DNA of 64,000 bases from Spirodela intermedia (taxonomy: Eukaryota > Streptophyta > Magnoliopsida > Alismatales > Araceae). The notes under the pieces were generated by a model, which was given only the letters and a program-made list of their open reading frames with translations, searched no databases and was not told where the DNA came from. The position numbers were made by a program, and so were the translations under genes. Within the stretch, counting starts at the first letter, position 1, and every line of letters starts with the position of its first letter. Shown piece by piece: positions 1 to 13,273 of the stretch. The stretch lies in contig LR746272.1 in assembly GCA_902729315.2 (NCBI GenBank), forward strand, positions 10,348,327-10,412,326, read 5' to 3'.

Positions 1-3000
1 GTGTTCGTGAAAGGCTTCAAGCTAGAGGAGGACGCCTCCGCCGTTGCGGATGTGAGGAGCCTTAATGGCATCAGAACTGCTCTCGAGGACCTCGAAGATC
101 AGATCGAATTTTTCCACGTAAAATCATCGCTCCCCTACGAGTGTTTCTTCCTTCCGATCGTTACCCCTCCCTTCTTTCTATCTTTCTATCTTTCTATCTT
201 TCTCTGTCTCTCTCTGTCTCTCTCGTTGTCGGATGTCGTGGATTTCATCATTGATCTTTCCTTTCTATGCTTGGGCAAATACGAATAGTATCTTGTCGGT
301 TTTACCGTCCCGATTTGTTTGGCTATTTTTTGTGTGGCATTTGCATTGTCACGGTTGAAAGATTTTCCATACTTTCGACATCCAATGATTGCCAACTCTC
401 GATCGGCAAAATAAGTCCAGCAACACACTTCGCGAACACTTCTATTATGCCTGTGTGATTCCTTCACTGTGATTTTTTGTACAAATCATGCCAACAATTA
501 TTATGATGAAAATTATTTAGTTAGTATCTCAGAGCTGTATTTTTTGTTCTAAGCTGTTGTACTTAAGAAGAACCTTGTTTTCTTCTAACCTATTTGGAAA
601 GAACTAAAAAGAAAAAAACTGGGAAAAATATTTTCTCTATCCCTGGTTCTAAGAGTTCCTAAAAAAACGAGAAAATGGTTTATAAATTGCTTCGGCACAA
701 ATGAATAAACGATCTCTCAAACGCATAAATGGTTATGAGATTAACCACTTGAAATATCCTAGCATGCTTTACTTGTCCGTGAAAAAATGTTCAAGAGACC
801 GTTACGCGTGATTTTTTGCGCTTATGAGAGTTTGGACGACTCAAATCTCAATTATTTCAGAGATTTTCGTAGGCAGATGATTTGGTACTGTTTTCTATCG
901 TGGAATCTATTCAATTGAACAAGAATCAAGTTGCCAACCTATCGTAACTACTATAGCCAAAAAATTCAATCGAGTTGCAAGCTTATCATAAATTAGAAGC
1001 TTATTATCTTCTCACTAGTTTGTTTACGGCTAAGACCATGGCGATATGAAATGCACAATGGAAATGGGCAAGGAGACCCTCATGCTTTTAGGTTCCGCGC
1101 TAAATTTGTGCTGGATTTTTAATGAATATTGAATTAATGTTGATTAAAATTATGTATACTACGTTCATCTAATATTTTCGTCAGTCTGAAACAGAACAGA
1201 GGTCGATGGATCCCCATTGTGCGGTGAACTAGCATATGCACAACCAAAAACCTGAAAGTTCAATTTACATGAATAATTTAATTATGTTTCTGATTTCACA
1301 TCTGCGCTCTGATGGCATTTTCCTTTATGGACTTTACCCCATTGAAGTTATAATCCCTCAGAAAAAGTGTTGTGTTTGATATCTCAAAGATCCTTTTAGT
1401 TTCTTCAATGTTATATACGAATAGCATCAATGCCACAAGGGCATATTGGGCTAAAATATGACATGGTTAGTGATATATATATACTTGCAGATCATAATTT
1501 TCGGTAAAATTTGGAAAACAAGGTGTTGATTAGGTGCCTCACCAAAGTAGGACATCACCTTTCTTATCATAGTTTTCCCTGACAACAACGATGCACACAC
1601 ACTACATATAAATAGATGTATATATAAATATGCATCCTTTGGTTGAGCGTATGCGCTCATGAATAAAAAAATGTATATGTACATGCATATATTATATGCA
1701 CACGCACATTTATTTATTTCTATATCTAAATCTTTCAGATAGGAATATGCATTCATGATTCTTTTTACATAGAGTGATTTTATTTTTATTCACAAGGATA
1801 TGTATGGCATGATTGGGAGGCTTAGAACTGCTTTTCCTGAGACTGAATCACGATCCTGAACGTATCAGACCTAGTCTAAGACAATAAGAATAATATCCCC
1901 GTTGTAATTGATGCTGTATGTAGAGATAAATGATTCATTTTTATCACAAATTATAAGTTACTATCCCGGACACCTTCCTCGTAGATATGAGTGATTCGCG
2001 ATGATTTCACATCTCGCTTTCAAGAAATGTTTGTCAACATAAAAGGAACACTCTTCCCAAATCTCAAGGTGGAAAACAACCAAAGACTCTACCTCAGGTG
2101 AACCAATCATACCTCCTCACACAAACTGCTTCCTCATCTCTTGGCGGAAAATCATGCCAGGGGAACTACCCACAAAACCTGTATGAGGATTCATTGTTCT
2201 TGAGTTATGACTGACTGCTCGTGGTACTCGGGCTGATCTAAAGTTGTAAGTCTAGAAGAGATCAACTAAGTGCTAATTTTGTAGGCCTCTTTAGGTGAAA
2301 TCTAGCTGAGTTCCTTGGTTTTCACATTAGTTCCCTCAAGATTTAGTGAAATTTAATGGTGTGGTCCTCTGTGATTGTAGGCAAAATATCGCTACAATCT
2401 TTTGGGGTGATCAAATCAAGCAAAGGTCTAAGACCAAAAATTCATGGGAAATCTTAAAAAGACCATGTAACCACCATCAAAACACACTCACACACCCCAC
2501 ACAATTCACAGTACGCTTTCGTGATTACTTTTGTTTCGTGTTCTCTTGGACTTTCCTAAGGAAAAATGTTGTGTAGTTGGGCTACCTGAATAGCCATTTG
2601 AAACAGACTCCAGACTGTGTATGATGATCGTAGGTTCTCTAGCACTTTCACATGAACACCATTAGTTTTCAAGACAGACACCTCCACGTGGATCCCATTT
2701 ATGGATTGTGCGTTTTCTGTTTTTTGAATCTATCTGCAATAATATTTTGACAAAAATGACGATTTAATTGGTAATAGCTAGTTATTTGACTACGCCAATT
2801 TCTCCTCCAGATCATTACTTATAGTTTTTTTTCTTCTAAATTAGACTGTACAGTCACAACAACAAACCGAGCGAGATGCTGTGATTGCGAGGCTGGAGCA
2901 AAGTCGTATACTTCTTGCAATGAGACTCTCCAATCACCATGGAAAGAAGTACAAGGTAATTGAAGAAGCTCTGGCATTTGTCGGCGATGTATCAGATGAT

Positions 3001-3336
3001 GGCTGCTTCATCTCACCTGAGTACCTGTTTCAAAGTCAACCCTGTGATAATCTAAGCGTCAACCGAGAGAAGAGGTCGACAAGCCTGATGGACATGCTGG
3101 TGTCCAACATCACACTAGCCAAGAGGTCCCTCAGATTGGATAAATTTGGAGAAATTCTGGGAAATGCCACCTTGTTCGCCGTCAGCATGCTCGTTCTGCT
3201 GCAGCTTAATCGTGTCGCCATCAGCAAGGAACAGAGTTTGTGCCGTGGAGGGGACGAAGATTACAATTCTGATCTGGGGAGCACCTCTCGTGGCGACCAT
3301 GTGGACAAATTAGATGTATGGGCTGCCAGAGGATGA
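1..3336 (+). CDS. PDV1: PDV1-like plastid division protein, 3' part (5' end outside window)
   Basis: Outer-envelope protein that recruits the dynamin-related ring protein DRP5B to the chloroplast division site. Exon 1 runs from the window edge to 117 and exon 2 from 2854 to 3336, joined in phase 0 by a 2.7-kb GT-AG intron. Visible protein is 39 + 160 residues. The edge piece reads VKGFKLEED, then SLNGIRTALEDLEDQIEFFH; exon 2 continues with SQQQTERDAVIARLEQSRIL, a coiled-coil stretch typical of PDV1, then EEALAFVGD. A hydrophobic segment near FGEILGNATLFAVSMLVLLQ is the likely membrane anchor. The tail ends in LDVWAARG; a terminal Gly is conserved in PDV1/PDV2 and, from family knowledge, needed for partner binding in the intermembrane space. 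The start codon and N-terminal coiled coil are not in the window. PDV2 was considered, but the order of blocks and the C-terminus fit PDV1 better. Confidence 0.9.
118..2853 (+). other. PDV1 intron, AT-rich, no gene inside
   Basis: The intron starts GTAAAA and ends GTACAG. It opens with an imperfect TTTC/CT tract (about 176-230) that generates short Ser/Leu reading frames. The rest is AT-rich with no coding similarity that I recognise. The reading frames inside it are short and lack splice or family support. Confidence 0.7.
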
Positions 3337-4839
3337 GAGGATGAAGGCTCCAACTGCTGACAAAATTTTGCTCTACCCTCCTTTTGGAGATATAGGCTAT
3401 ATGAATGATGTGTCGGTGTCCCTTTGACTACAGAATCTGAACGTGGTCAACCGTTGACCTTTTCGTTTTCGTTGTCAGCATGAATGAAGTCAGCAGTGTC
3501 AATAGCCGAGCTAAGTCCTTGGGCCCGGACATTAAGAATAGGCCCTGAAGGTAAGCATCTGAGTTGGGTCTGGGCTTCAGTAGGGTTTCAAGTCTTTAAG
3601 CCCAGATAACGTCTTCTCTTACTATATATAGATGGCCTCTGAACTTCTTCTCTCTCTCCCTCCCTCCATCCCTCCCTCCCTCGCTGATGTCGATATGGAC
3701 AAGGGTTTTGACCTGTGGAACATAATTCATCAGAAAAAAATCCAATTTATTAATTGTAAGAGCGTTATTTGGTCGAACTCAGACAGATGTCCATCCGCTA
3801 GAGGTAGAGAGTAAAAATGCCCTTTTAAAGCTGCCCTAGGGATCGCGGGCCGTGCCTCACGAGGCCCAGGAAAGTACCCGGCCCATTTTCGCGAGCGGCG
3901 ATGCGACCCACGTGGGAAATATATGTTTCTCGACAAACGTACAAGGGGTCACAGTGTGGTTGTCCCCCTCTCGGTTAATGCACCTGTCCGCATATGATGC
4001 CCCCGCAGTCGAAAGGAAGAGTCAAACTAGCCGGTGAGTGAGTCCCTCCAACGTTATACCCAGAGATCACTACTACCCATTAAAACCTCGCCCCCCCTTC
4101 GCCAGAACTGTGTGCCTCAACTACCGGCCAGGTGGTCTCTACCAGACTTAATATGGTCACATGTGAGCTCTCTCTCTCTCTCTCTCCCCCTGTCCCCCTC
4201 TCTCCCTCTCTCCCTCTCATAGTCTTCTGGTATGGGGAGTGTCGGAGGAGAAGGGGTTGAATATGCCTCGTGGGCCAGCACGTTTACGTTGGGATGGGGG
4301 AGGAAGCCCGACCATCGGGTGGTTCGTCCCAAAGTCTCCGGGCAGCCGGGTCATCAAACCCGGGTCAACAGGGTCTGGTTCCTCCGATGGGCTCGATCAA
4401 ACCTGGTTGCTTCTTATTCTTCCTTCCGATCGGCCACGATCCACGCGCGAACGGGACTCCGACTGGGCGTGAAGCGGGGAGTCGATGGAAAAATGAGATC
4501 TTTTCGTCAATGGCGGATCTCCGGGGATCTCACTGTTCGCCGAAACGTCAGTCTCCGCAGGACGAGAAGAACTGTTCTAGCTCGGCCGGCCGCGCCTGCT
4601 CGCCCCAGCTTGCCAAGTGGCCGTCTCCGGGAACGTTAAACTCGAGTGGGTTAATGGCCGACTGGCCGCGAGGGGGTTTCCTCGAACGCCGAAAGCTAGC
4701 CGACTCAATTGATTTCCCCTTGTCCACTTCCTCGGGTTCAGGATCCTCTCCATCTCCCCGTCTCACAATCTCCTTCCGTGAATTTTCCCTTCTGTGATCT
4801 CTCCCCACATGAAGACAGGAGGCAGCAAATTCACATGCC

Positions 4840-4877
<38 letters not shown>

Positions 4878-5122
4878 GCCGTACGTTCTGAAGCTACGTG
4901 GAGAGGGTGTCCTCACATGGATTGTCTTGCACTGCAGTTTCCTTCCGGGGGGGGCGATGAGGGAGCTTGGCAACTCAACCCAACTAGTGTGGCTGCCGAG
5001 ACGCGTGTTCACTATAATAAGCAGAGATATTGGAGAGGCACGAAAAGATCAGAGGGACCACTCCCATGTTCCTTTGGCTCTCTCCCTTCCCCTCCCTTTC
5101 TCTCTCTCTCTCTAGATATACG

Positions 5123-5153
<31 letters not shown>

Positions 5154-5960
5154 CTATTCGATCTTAGAATAAAAACATTCATAATCAACGCTTCAATACT
5201 TCGCTGATCCACGAATGGGGAGGAGCTTTACTGGTCGGCGCAGGACCACCGTTCCATGGCTGTACAGAGAGATAACGACGGTTCGGGCCAACAGTCGCCA
5301 TCTCAAACACGGGGTACCCAAATCGTCCCTCCCTCCCTCCCTCTCTCTCTATTCCGCGGGGAGGGGGGGAGGGTTGGAGGTTGCTGCCGTGATCATGCCG
5401 ACCGGCCGGAGATGGGCGGCCTCGCCGCTGGTTATCGGATCTTCCATGTCGGTGCATTATGGCTGGGGGTAACATGCATTCAATGCCCACGAAAGCGATG
5501 TGGGAAGATGAGAGATGAGAGACGAGGGAGTTCTTTCAATGCGCATTAAAACATGCTTTTACCAGACCCATCAGGTTGGAAAACAATAATCTGACGTAGC
5601 ACCGGGTATATATATCTGTATGTGCCTGATATGCGGATGGAAATCAGAGCTTTCCCGGCTCCTGAGAGAGACGGCGGCGCTCCGGGGAGGGGGACGAGTT
5701 CGGGTGGAGAGAGGAGATTTGGGGCAAACGTCTGAGGTCCTGCGGGTCACCGAAGATATGGATCGGAAAGAGGGTCAGACGATCTCGCTAAATTTTCTGG
5801 GCAAGAGAAATGTGCATTCTGCATGACAGTCCTGCTCAGGAAAAAAGGTTGAAAGTCACCCTGCTTCTTGTCAGATTCAACGACCAAATACGACTCATCT
5901 TTCCGCCCTAAAATTTCCACCCTGAAGGGCAACCTGCTACCTCACGCTGAGGGCAACCTG

Positions 5961-5993
<33 letters not shown>

Positions 5994-5996
5994 CGA

Positions 5997-6035
<39 letters not shown>
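5961..6035. repeat. Compound (GATA)n-(GA)n microsatellite
   Basis: Eight or so GATA units run directly into about 17 GA units, joined by a short GCGAGAGG bridge. A second, smaller compound repeat of the same design lies about 200 bp downstream. Confidence 0.95.
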
Positions 6036-6037
<2 letters not shown>

Positions 6038-6162
6038 GTTTAGTAATACTGCAAACTTCTGACGTTCATTAAACTATGTTCAACAGCCAAACCCATCCAG
6101 GTGCACATGAAACGCGAAGAAACGTTCAAACAGCGCCTAGAGAAGCAGAGCTAGAATGGAAA

Positions 6163-6211
6163 ATAGATAGATAGATAGTGAGAGGGAGAGAGGGGGAGAG
6201 AGAGAGAGAGG
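6163..6211. repeat. Second compound (GATA)n-(GA)n microsatellite
   Basis: GATA units followed by GTGAGAGGGAGAGAG and then GA units. The bridge between the two motifs is nearly the same as in the repeat at 5961-6035, suggesting a local duplication. Confidence 0.9.
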
Positions 6212-7208
6212 GATAAACAAACAACTCGTGAGGCTAGTGAAGATGAAGAACGTTTCGATGAAAGCCCGGTGTTTCTAGTTATCAAACGATCTTTTTATAA
6301 ATCTAACCGACAGCGGGACACGCACGCAGAAAGAGCCGTAGCCCGTAGCCTCTGCCGCTCCCTTGTCCCTCGCGTAATACGCCGTCGGAGAGCCTACCCT
6401 TCATCGAATTGTCGGCCACCCATGACACCCGCTCTTCAGATAGAGACAGCAGTATCCCCGACCACAGACGAGGATGGAATCCAAATTCCTTAGGGCTATT
6501 CGCTAGCAAAGTCAGTTCGTCAGTGACTTCAAAAGCCGAGAGGTGGTGGAGCGGTGAACCCCTCGGGGCTCTATTCTCCGTCTAATAAAAACCTAAAGCG
6601 GCGGCGGCTCCGGCAGCCGCGAAAGGGATTGATCGGGGGCCGCCGACGGGAGGCGGCTCGGCACATGTTCTTGGACTCTCCGGTGGGGTTTGTCGGGTTG
6701 CTTCGGGAGAGGGAAAACTTCGAGGGGAGGCGCCACCTGGCGAGTGCCGCCAGACGGCTCGATGCTCATACAGACGGACTGATGAACGCCGGCTGCTGGG
6801 GACCAACAGTCGACTGTGCTGCTCCAAGATAACATTTTTATCAGACTTGTTTATACACATTAATGTTCGGACAGTCCGCCCCCGGCAGCCGCGTTTAAAG
6901 CAACACGATCATGTGTAGCGCATTCTGTTCCTGCTGAATCCCGGCCTCCGCCCACGCCTTCTCCAGGCCACAAGAGACGATGTTTCATGATCCACCGCCT
7001 CCTCGAAGCCTAGGAACCACACACAGACTTCCATCCTTTCGTCTCTTGAGAAGATGAGCTCTGAGAGAGGCACAGCAGCCCCTGAGAACAATGTCCACCA
7101 CGCCTCGTGCCGTACAAACTCCTCCCTAAAGGGCTCGAATGAGGACAGCTTTCCTTCTTCTTCTTCTTCATAATTTTTATGGCCCCCGCGTTCTCCTTTT
7201 GGGATTGT

Positions 7209-7211
<3 letters not shown>

Positions 7212-7250
<39 letters not shown>
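7212..7250. repeat. (CT)n microsatellite
   Basis: About 19 CT units in the gene-poor region upstream of PDV1's convergent neighbour. No gene overlaps it. Confidence 0.95.
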
Positions 7251-7253
<3 letters not shown>

Positions 7254-8234
7254 GGCTCCGGAGCACTGGATTCGGTAGATTCTGCGGTCCCCGTGATCGA
7301 ACGATTATCACGTATTTTCCATTACGGGGGAAAAGAAGAGAACGAATCCTTCTAGATTACACCAGTACTACCCGACAAAGAATATCTGCACCCCGCAATT
7401 GGGTTTGACCCAGTGCCGACATGACCGGTCAACGCCGAAAGAGACCCGGTTTTGTTGTACACCCTCCTGTTTCATTCGTGGAAATGGGGAATCAATAGAA
7501 ACCCCGGAGATATCTTCCCAATTCTTTGTCGCGCTATTATTTAGTGCAAAAAACTGGATGCGTGAAATGGCGGCGGCAGCGGGGGCGGCGGCGGCGGCCT
7601 TGCCATATAATGGTCTCTGCCCGAATCTGGCAATCTTAGCAACAAGAATTGGATCTTCCCAGAGAAATGAGGCCGCCAAAGTGGTGGGAGGCGCGGATGA
7701 GCTCACTCAGGTGCGTCCGCACGTGCGACTCTCGTGCGTTCACTGCCTTTCCCTGAAAAGTGGTTGTCTTTCGATTTATTGTACGTAATATTATCAGTTT
7801 GCGGGGCCGCAAGCACGCCGCCGTCAAGCCCCCCATAACTTGTGTGAGGTCGTCGGAGGGAGGAGACCGGACGGGGGAGGTTCAGAAAGGGTAGGTCAAC
7901 CTATAATCATCAGTCAGTGACAATCAAGCCATAAAAGGAAAGTGATCGGACAGCCATCGGAGTCAAAACGGGAAGTGACAAAAATATCATCTGCCTCGCC
8001 AATTGTAGATATGATGTTCGAAGCTCAGGGGACAAAAATTATTAAAAAAATACAAAAAATGGAAAGGAGGGGCAGATAGTAAAGTAATAGATAGGGCGCA
8101 AAAAACATCTCCCAATTTTTTTGGGGGCCGCAACAAAATTGGCCGACGTAATCGGCCGCAGGCGACGGGAAAATGGCGTGGGCACCGTCTGCGCTGCCTC
8201 TCGAGCCGAGCTTCTTCGAGCTCTCGCGGGCTCC

Positions 8235-9296
8235 TCAGAGCACTTGCAGGGCGGCGTCGGAGCTGAACATGTCGCTGATATCTCCGATGTCTTGGAAGCC
8301 GCTGTCAAATCTCCACGGCGAGGCTCTGAGCGAGCTCGAGAGCAGCTCCCCGTCCCCGCTCCCGTCGGCAAGGAAGGCGCCGGCGAGTCCGCCGTCGAGG
8401 AACAGACCGTTTTCGGCAGGGGAATCGAAGATCCCCGGCGCCGCTGCGTCGTCGAAGCAGAGAAACTCGTCGAAGAAGGACGCCTTCTCGAACTCGAGTA
8501 GCGCGCCCAAGTCCTCCGCGAAGCCCGCGTCCTCGAAAATCCCTCCGCCGAAGTTGCCGGCCTCGCCTTCCTCCTCCTCCATCCACTTCACCTCCTCCGG
8601 CAGCGTCTCCTCCGGTTTCGGGAGGTTCTTCTTCAGCTGGGGGACGTGCTCGGGAGGGTCCTCCTTTGTGCAGTATCTCAGCACCGAGGTGGGTGAAGAT
8701 AGATTGTGAGAGTCCTCACCGGACTCGTACCCTGCGGAGGGGGACTCCGCTGTGGGCTTGCTGCCGTCGGCGGCAAAGTTGGTCATGGCGTCGGGCCCTC
8801 GCAGCTGGATTGCGGCGTTATCGTACACCTTGGCAGCCTCCTCGGCGGTGTTGTACGTGCCGAGCCAGATGCGTATCCCCCGCGCCGGGTCCCGAATCTC
8901 CGCCGCGTATTTGCCCCACGGCCGTTGCCGGACGCCGCGGAACCTCCGGGCACAAGGCGACGCAGCCGCCCTGGAGCCGGCCTTCCGGCGTGGGCCCTTG
9001 CCGGAGGCTCCGCAGGACCAGGGTGCCGCGCCGCCAGCTCCGGCGGAGGAGATCTCCATGCTGATCTCGTCGACGTAGCGCTTCACTCGGTGGCGGGGGA
9101 AGGAGAATGGGTCCTGCTCCTCGTCGCCGGAGGAGTCGGTGGCGTCGGCGTCGGTCACCGATATCCTCACGACGCGCGGGGCGGGGGGGTCGTTGACCCC
9201 TAGCTGGCGGGACTTCGAGCTCGCCTTGCAGAACTTGCTGAGCTTCCTCCGGTGCTCCGAGAACTTGACCGGAGGCGCCATGAAGCTTCCGTCCAT
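8235..9296 (-). CDS. AP2/ERF transcription factor, group VI (cytokinin response factor type)
   Basis: Intronless 353-residue nuclear transcription factor. An N-terminal CRF domain spans about residues 9-60 ([13 protein letters not shown] and later [20 protein letters not shown]). A single AP2/ERF DNA-binding domain spans about 118-176 with the [18 protein letters not shown] and [12 protein letters not shown] blocks; the Ala and Asp of AAEIRD mark the ERF subfamily that binds GCC-box DNA. SPTSVL at about 201-206 is the group VI motif proposed as a kinase site. The C-terminal third is acidic and rich in Phe, Asp and Gly, as in activation domains. The start at 9296 is the first ATG; a second Met five codons later (MAPPV) is an alternative. 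Known CRFs act in cytokinin and stress responses; which paralogue this is cannot be told here. Confidence 0.95.
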   Translation of the reverse strand: MDGSFMAPPVKFSEHRRKLSKFCKASSKSRQLGVNDPPAPRVVRISVTDADATDSSGDEEQDPFSFPRHRVKRYVDEISMEISSAGAGGAAPWSCGASGKGPRRKAGSRAAASPCARRFRGVRQRPWGKYAAEIRDPARGIRIWLGTYNTAEEAAKVYDNAAIQLRGPDAMTNFAADGSKPTAESPSAGYESGEDSHNLSSPTSVLRYCTKEDPPEHVPQLKKNLPKPEETLPEEVKWMEEEEGEAGNFGGGIFEDAGFAEDLGALLEFEKASFFDEFLCFDDAAAPGIFDSPAENGLFLDGGLAGAFLADGSGDGELLSSSLRASPWRFDSGFQDIGDISDMFSSDAALQVL

Positions 9297-10760
9297 CGTC
9301 TTCGATTGGCGGGTACCACAAAGATGCAGTCTTTCTACCGTCTGGTTGCCGCTACTCGCATTGATATCTACGACAAGGAAGCGAGTGAGAGGAGGAGACT
9401 GGCGGGCATCTACTCGCGACCACCGGGGAAGAGGGAGCCCAGATGAAGGGTAGAAAGGGGCATCTCTGGGAAAAAGGAAAAGGGTAGAGAAAGTTCAGAC
9501 AATTCCTTTGAACGATGAATAAAAGTAGAATAAAAAGTGGTAAAATCGGGATAAAGAGAAAGCCACAGGTTGTAGCAAACGGAATAAAATAGGCAAAAGA
9601 TGGAATAAATACCCACGAAACAGTGGAACAAGGAAATAGGTTCCCAGAAAATACGTGGCGGAATAGGTAAGCCAATAGCTCTGGAAAGGGGGAGAGCGGA
9701 GAGAGACGGCCGACGGGAGAGAGAGTAAGAGAGTAAGAGAGAGAGAGAGCAAGCTCCTACGGTGGGGTGAGTTCTTGGCGGCGGCAAGATGTAAGAGCGA
9801 GAAGGGAACAGAGAGAGGAACAGTGAGGGTTGAAGGTGAGCGAGAAGGGAAGGGGCTTTATTACCTGCGTGGGAGATGGCAGAGGAGGAGGAGGGAGGGC
9901 GGGCCTTAGATTGCCGTGGTACTAGACGCAGTGTACAGCATCGGCAGCAGGTCACCCCGAGAAACTTCGCCGTTCTTCTCCCACAGAAATGCTCCCTGCT
10001 CGCTACCCTCCTCCTACCTAGCCCGGAATAAAGCCGATAAAGCACTCCTCAAAGAGAGAGAGGGAAGAGAGAGAGGGGCGAGGGGGGGGGGGGGGGGGTG
10101 GGCGCGCTGGAGAGTGCACCGGCGGAAAAAGAGACAGACCGACTGCAAGAAGAGCGAGAAAGAGGGATGGAACAGTGATGGTAGTAGGAGAACGAGCGAG
10201 GGCGAGGACGAAGGCTCCCCTAGAGAGAGAAAGAGAGAGATAAAGTGGAGTAACGGTGGTGGGTTGTACCGCCGCTGTATTATAGGGATCCCCCCTCGCC
10301 GGAGCAGCCGAAATCCGGAGAACCCGAGTCGGCCTGCTGCTCCATATTTATTTATTTCCCTCCCACCCGCCCCGCATTAAAGTTCCCTTCCTGCCCTTTC
10401 ACCACCGGCCGATATTTATCGGCCCGCCGTCGCAGGGAACTGCGGTGAAATCGTCCCTTTCTTCTTCCTCCTCCTCCGCCGCCGCCGCCGCCCCACCAGG
10501 AACGTGACGTGGCCGCCCTGCAGCGCCCCTGCAGCCCAGCGGCGAGCCACTGCTGACCCGGCCCGCCCAACTCAGTCTCGATTCCCGGGTCAGCCCCGCT
10601 CTGGCCGGGTCACGTGACCGTCGACGGCCCTTCTGGTTTAAACTAATGCGGTCAAATCGTCGGGTCGGGCAACGCGTCAGGCCGATTTGACCGGGCGCCC
10701 CAATTCCCCCTCCTCCGGCAATTAGCACTTCCATGTCCGAGTCACTGCTACGTTGCGGCT
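9297..10760 (-). promoter_or_regulatory. Upstream region of the CRF gene
   Basis: GC-rich flank on the 5' side of the minus-strand CRF gene. Minus-strand CT-rich stretches, a 17-base G run (10082-10098), a TATAATA candidate (10278-10284, minus reading), an 8+8 inverted repeat around 10415, and a 12-bp palindrome GGTCACGTGACC with a G-box core at 10608-10619 lie here. The distance from the TATAATA candidate to the ATG, nearly 1 kb, would need a long leader or a leader intron. Long reading frames here have no domain I recognise. Confidence 0.35.
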
Positions 10761-12118
10761 GTGCCTGCCGCGAGCTTTCTTCCTTTCCATCTCCTCCTCG
10801 GCCGCTTTTCAGGCAGGCCAGCTAATCTTCCCCTACAAGCCTCCCCCTCAGCCTGTCCACAGTTTGGCTTTGACCTTCGTAGAAGTACTAATTACCCACT
10901 TAAAGGAGCTTAATGACCACCCCCCGAGGGCCTCTCCGAATCCCCCCCCGACACTTCGTCGCCTCGGGTACGAAGATCTCTATCCATCTATCTAACCTTC
11001 TCTGTGGCCTATCACTCCCTTTTATCGGACAAATCCTACGCAAAAGTCAAACTCACTGATTTTTCTTTTCACTTCGGAGTAAGACCATGTCTGGACACTG
11101 GATGCGCCGTCTTGACTTCCGCCGTCAAAACGCGCTCCCCTTTTCCCATTATTTCCATGGTTTTTACGACATGAATAATATTTGACAAGGAGGCCGACGA
11201 GGCCGACGAAAATTAGCTAGACGGCCAGATGTGTAAGGTGCAAGCGAACGTATCTCACTAGCGACGATCGGATCGCGCCAGTTGGCGGCCTATTTTAGGA
11301 AATGTATCGTGGAAAGCTTCTTGATATACCGATTGTATCCATCAATGCATAACAAAGATGTTTATAATCAGCACATATAAGCAGCATATAGATACATTCT
11401 ACCTATCTTTGAAATATAGAATCCATTCATTTACACTTCCTATTTTTATGATTTCCTGATTTCACTCGAGAAATAATTAACGACGTGGAACATTAATAAA
11501 GATCAACGAATCGGGTGTAGCTTAGAACAAATAACTAGCTGGCAACGTGTTGACTAGTTTTGTCTGGTCCGGATCCTAGTCAACATTAACATAAGACGAC
11601 CGCGTCATCTTACTTGCTCCCAAAATACCGTACATATTTGACCATTTACAATGTCTAAATGAAAGAAAGAGTTCATAAGAACATTGAGCGTGGGGCTTCC
11701 ATGAGATTTTTGGTAGCCACAACCATACAACTGAAGGCAAATTATCTTGGTAAAGCGAAGCATAAAACTTGATTCCCCAAGGTTAGATTGGATGAAGTAG
11801 CTGAGTTGTGAGATGATTAGTAATCCAACTTGACGATGGCTAGTCAGGATTGCTGCCTACTCTTCATTTTTAACGACTGAGACCGTAGAAACTTAGTGGA
11901 CGTGCCCACCTGCCATTTTCCTGATCTACTAGGATTCATTTGTAAAAAAAAAAACGATGTAAACTAGCAATAAACTCAAGTAATATATGAAATGTACGTT
12001 CAACGTCAATAAATGGAAGGGAGATGGTTACAAATGGGGCATACCTTAACGCTACAATTTCCCCCACAAAATGGTCATTTGGTTGAATTTATTATCACCA
12101 CCATTGTGTGCATGTGTT

Positions 12119-12285
<167 letters not shown>

Positions 12286-13273
12286 ATATGTATGTCGCTC
12301 CACTCTTGTAGATTAACAACCCATCAAGTTTGAATAATCACTGTCCATTTATAGTGTATATTATTAAAAGCTTGACGGACATATATGGAAGACGTATCCA
12401 AGTTATATCATCACGTACTTTACTATGACAGGAAGGAGTTTGAGATAGATGAACTACAATGCCGGATCCTGTGATCTTGGTCCCGTCAAGCTTGACCGGA
12501 GGCAACACCTCCGGGAAGTAAGTTCCGTGCTCTCCAAAAGTAGCCATCGACTCAACTTTAGGAGTGACTGATCAGAAGGTGAGAGGTCAAAGGCAAAGTG
12601 GTGGGACCCACCGCCGGGTTCCCCGACTTCATTTGTCGGAAGGTCAATGGAAGAGCCTTTGGTCTGAATTAAAAAAAAAAAGGAAAAGGTTACAGCGCCC
12701 CACGTGCGGCACGGTGCGCTCGCGTGGTGCACACGTGCACGCGCGCGTCTTTATGTCGGCGCGTGCATGGGGAGGGAGAACGTAGGATTATTTTATTTAT
12801 CGGGCACGCTGATGCGATTAATCCCCGCGGCCCAGTCGAGGGGTCCCGTCGAAATCCGCCGTGGGATCGTCAACTGGTTCTTCGTCCCATGTTTGGCTTG
12901 GATTCCTGGGGAGCGACGGAAAAGGGAGCCCGAGCCCGGGAATCACAAGAGTTTTCAATTCCCCCGCACGCCGCCCGTGGGGGGGCAAGCGATTCCGGTC
13001 GTCCTGAGCTCTCTCCGGTCAGCTTTTCCATAAACTATGAAGCTCACGCCCACCGCCGTGCATGTGGGTGGCAGAGACGAAAGAAGAAGAGGACGGGGTA
13101 GGCGGGGTGGTGTAAACCCTAAGGCTCATCGATAGGAAGTACCCGGGCGACGAAGGTAGGGTTTGGAGATGGGATTCCCGGGAAAGTTTCAGGCTGATCA
13201 CCTCGAAAGTAGGGAGAAAGAAGTTGAGCAAGCGCACTCGGCTGCTGCGTTTGGTGGTCCTTTTCTGACTCCG

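Larger units (their letters stand above)
3337..8234. other. Gene-poor region rich in simple repeats
   Basis: About 4.9 kb between two genes. It begins with the PDV1 3' flank, then becomes GC-rich and carries many microsatellites: CCCT/CT at 3645-3682 and 4166-4220, CT at 4843-4876, TA at 5123-5151, GATA plus GA at 5961-6035 and again at 6163-6211, CT at 7212-7250, and a GCG-rich patch near 7568-7600. Reading frames up to 175 codons exist but show no recognisable domain, overlap each other on both strands and are of the kind expected in GC-rich DNA. I see no RNA gene. Confidence 0.6.

Noticed and set aside
4270-4797. 175-codon plus-strand frame
   Set aside because: GC-rich shadow frame with overlapping frames on both strands; no family similarity recognised.
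9410-10045. 211-codon minus-strand frame upstream of the CRF gene
   Set aside because: Ser/Leu/Arg-rich translation of CT-rich sequence; most likely leader or promoter DNA.
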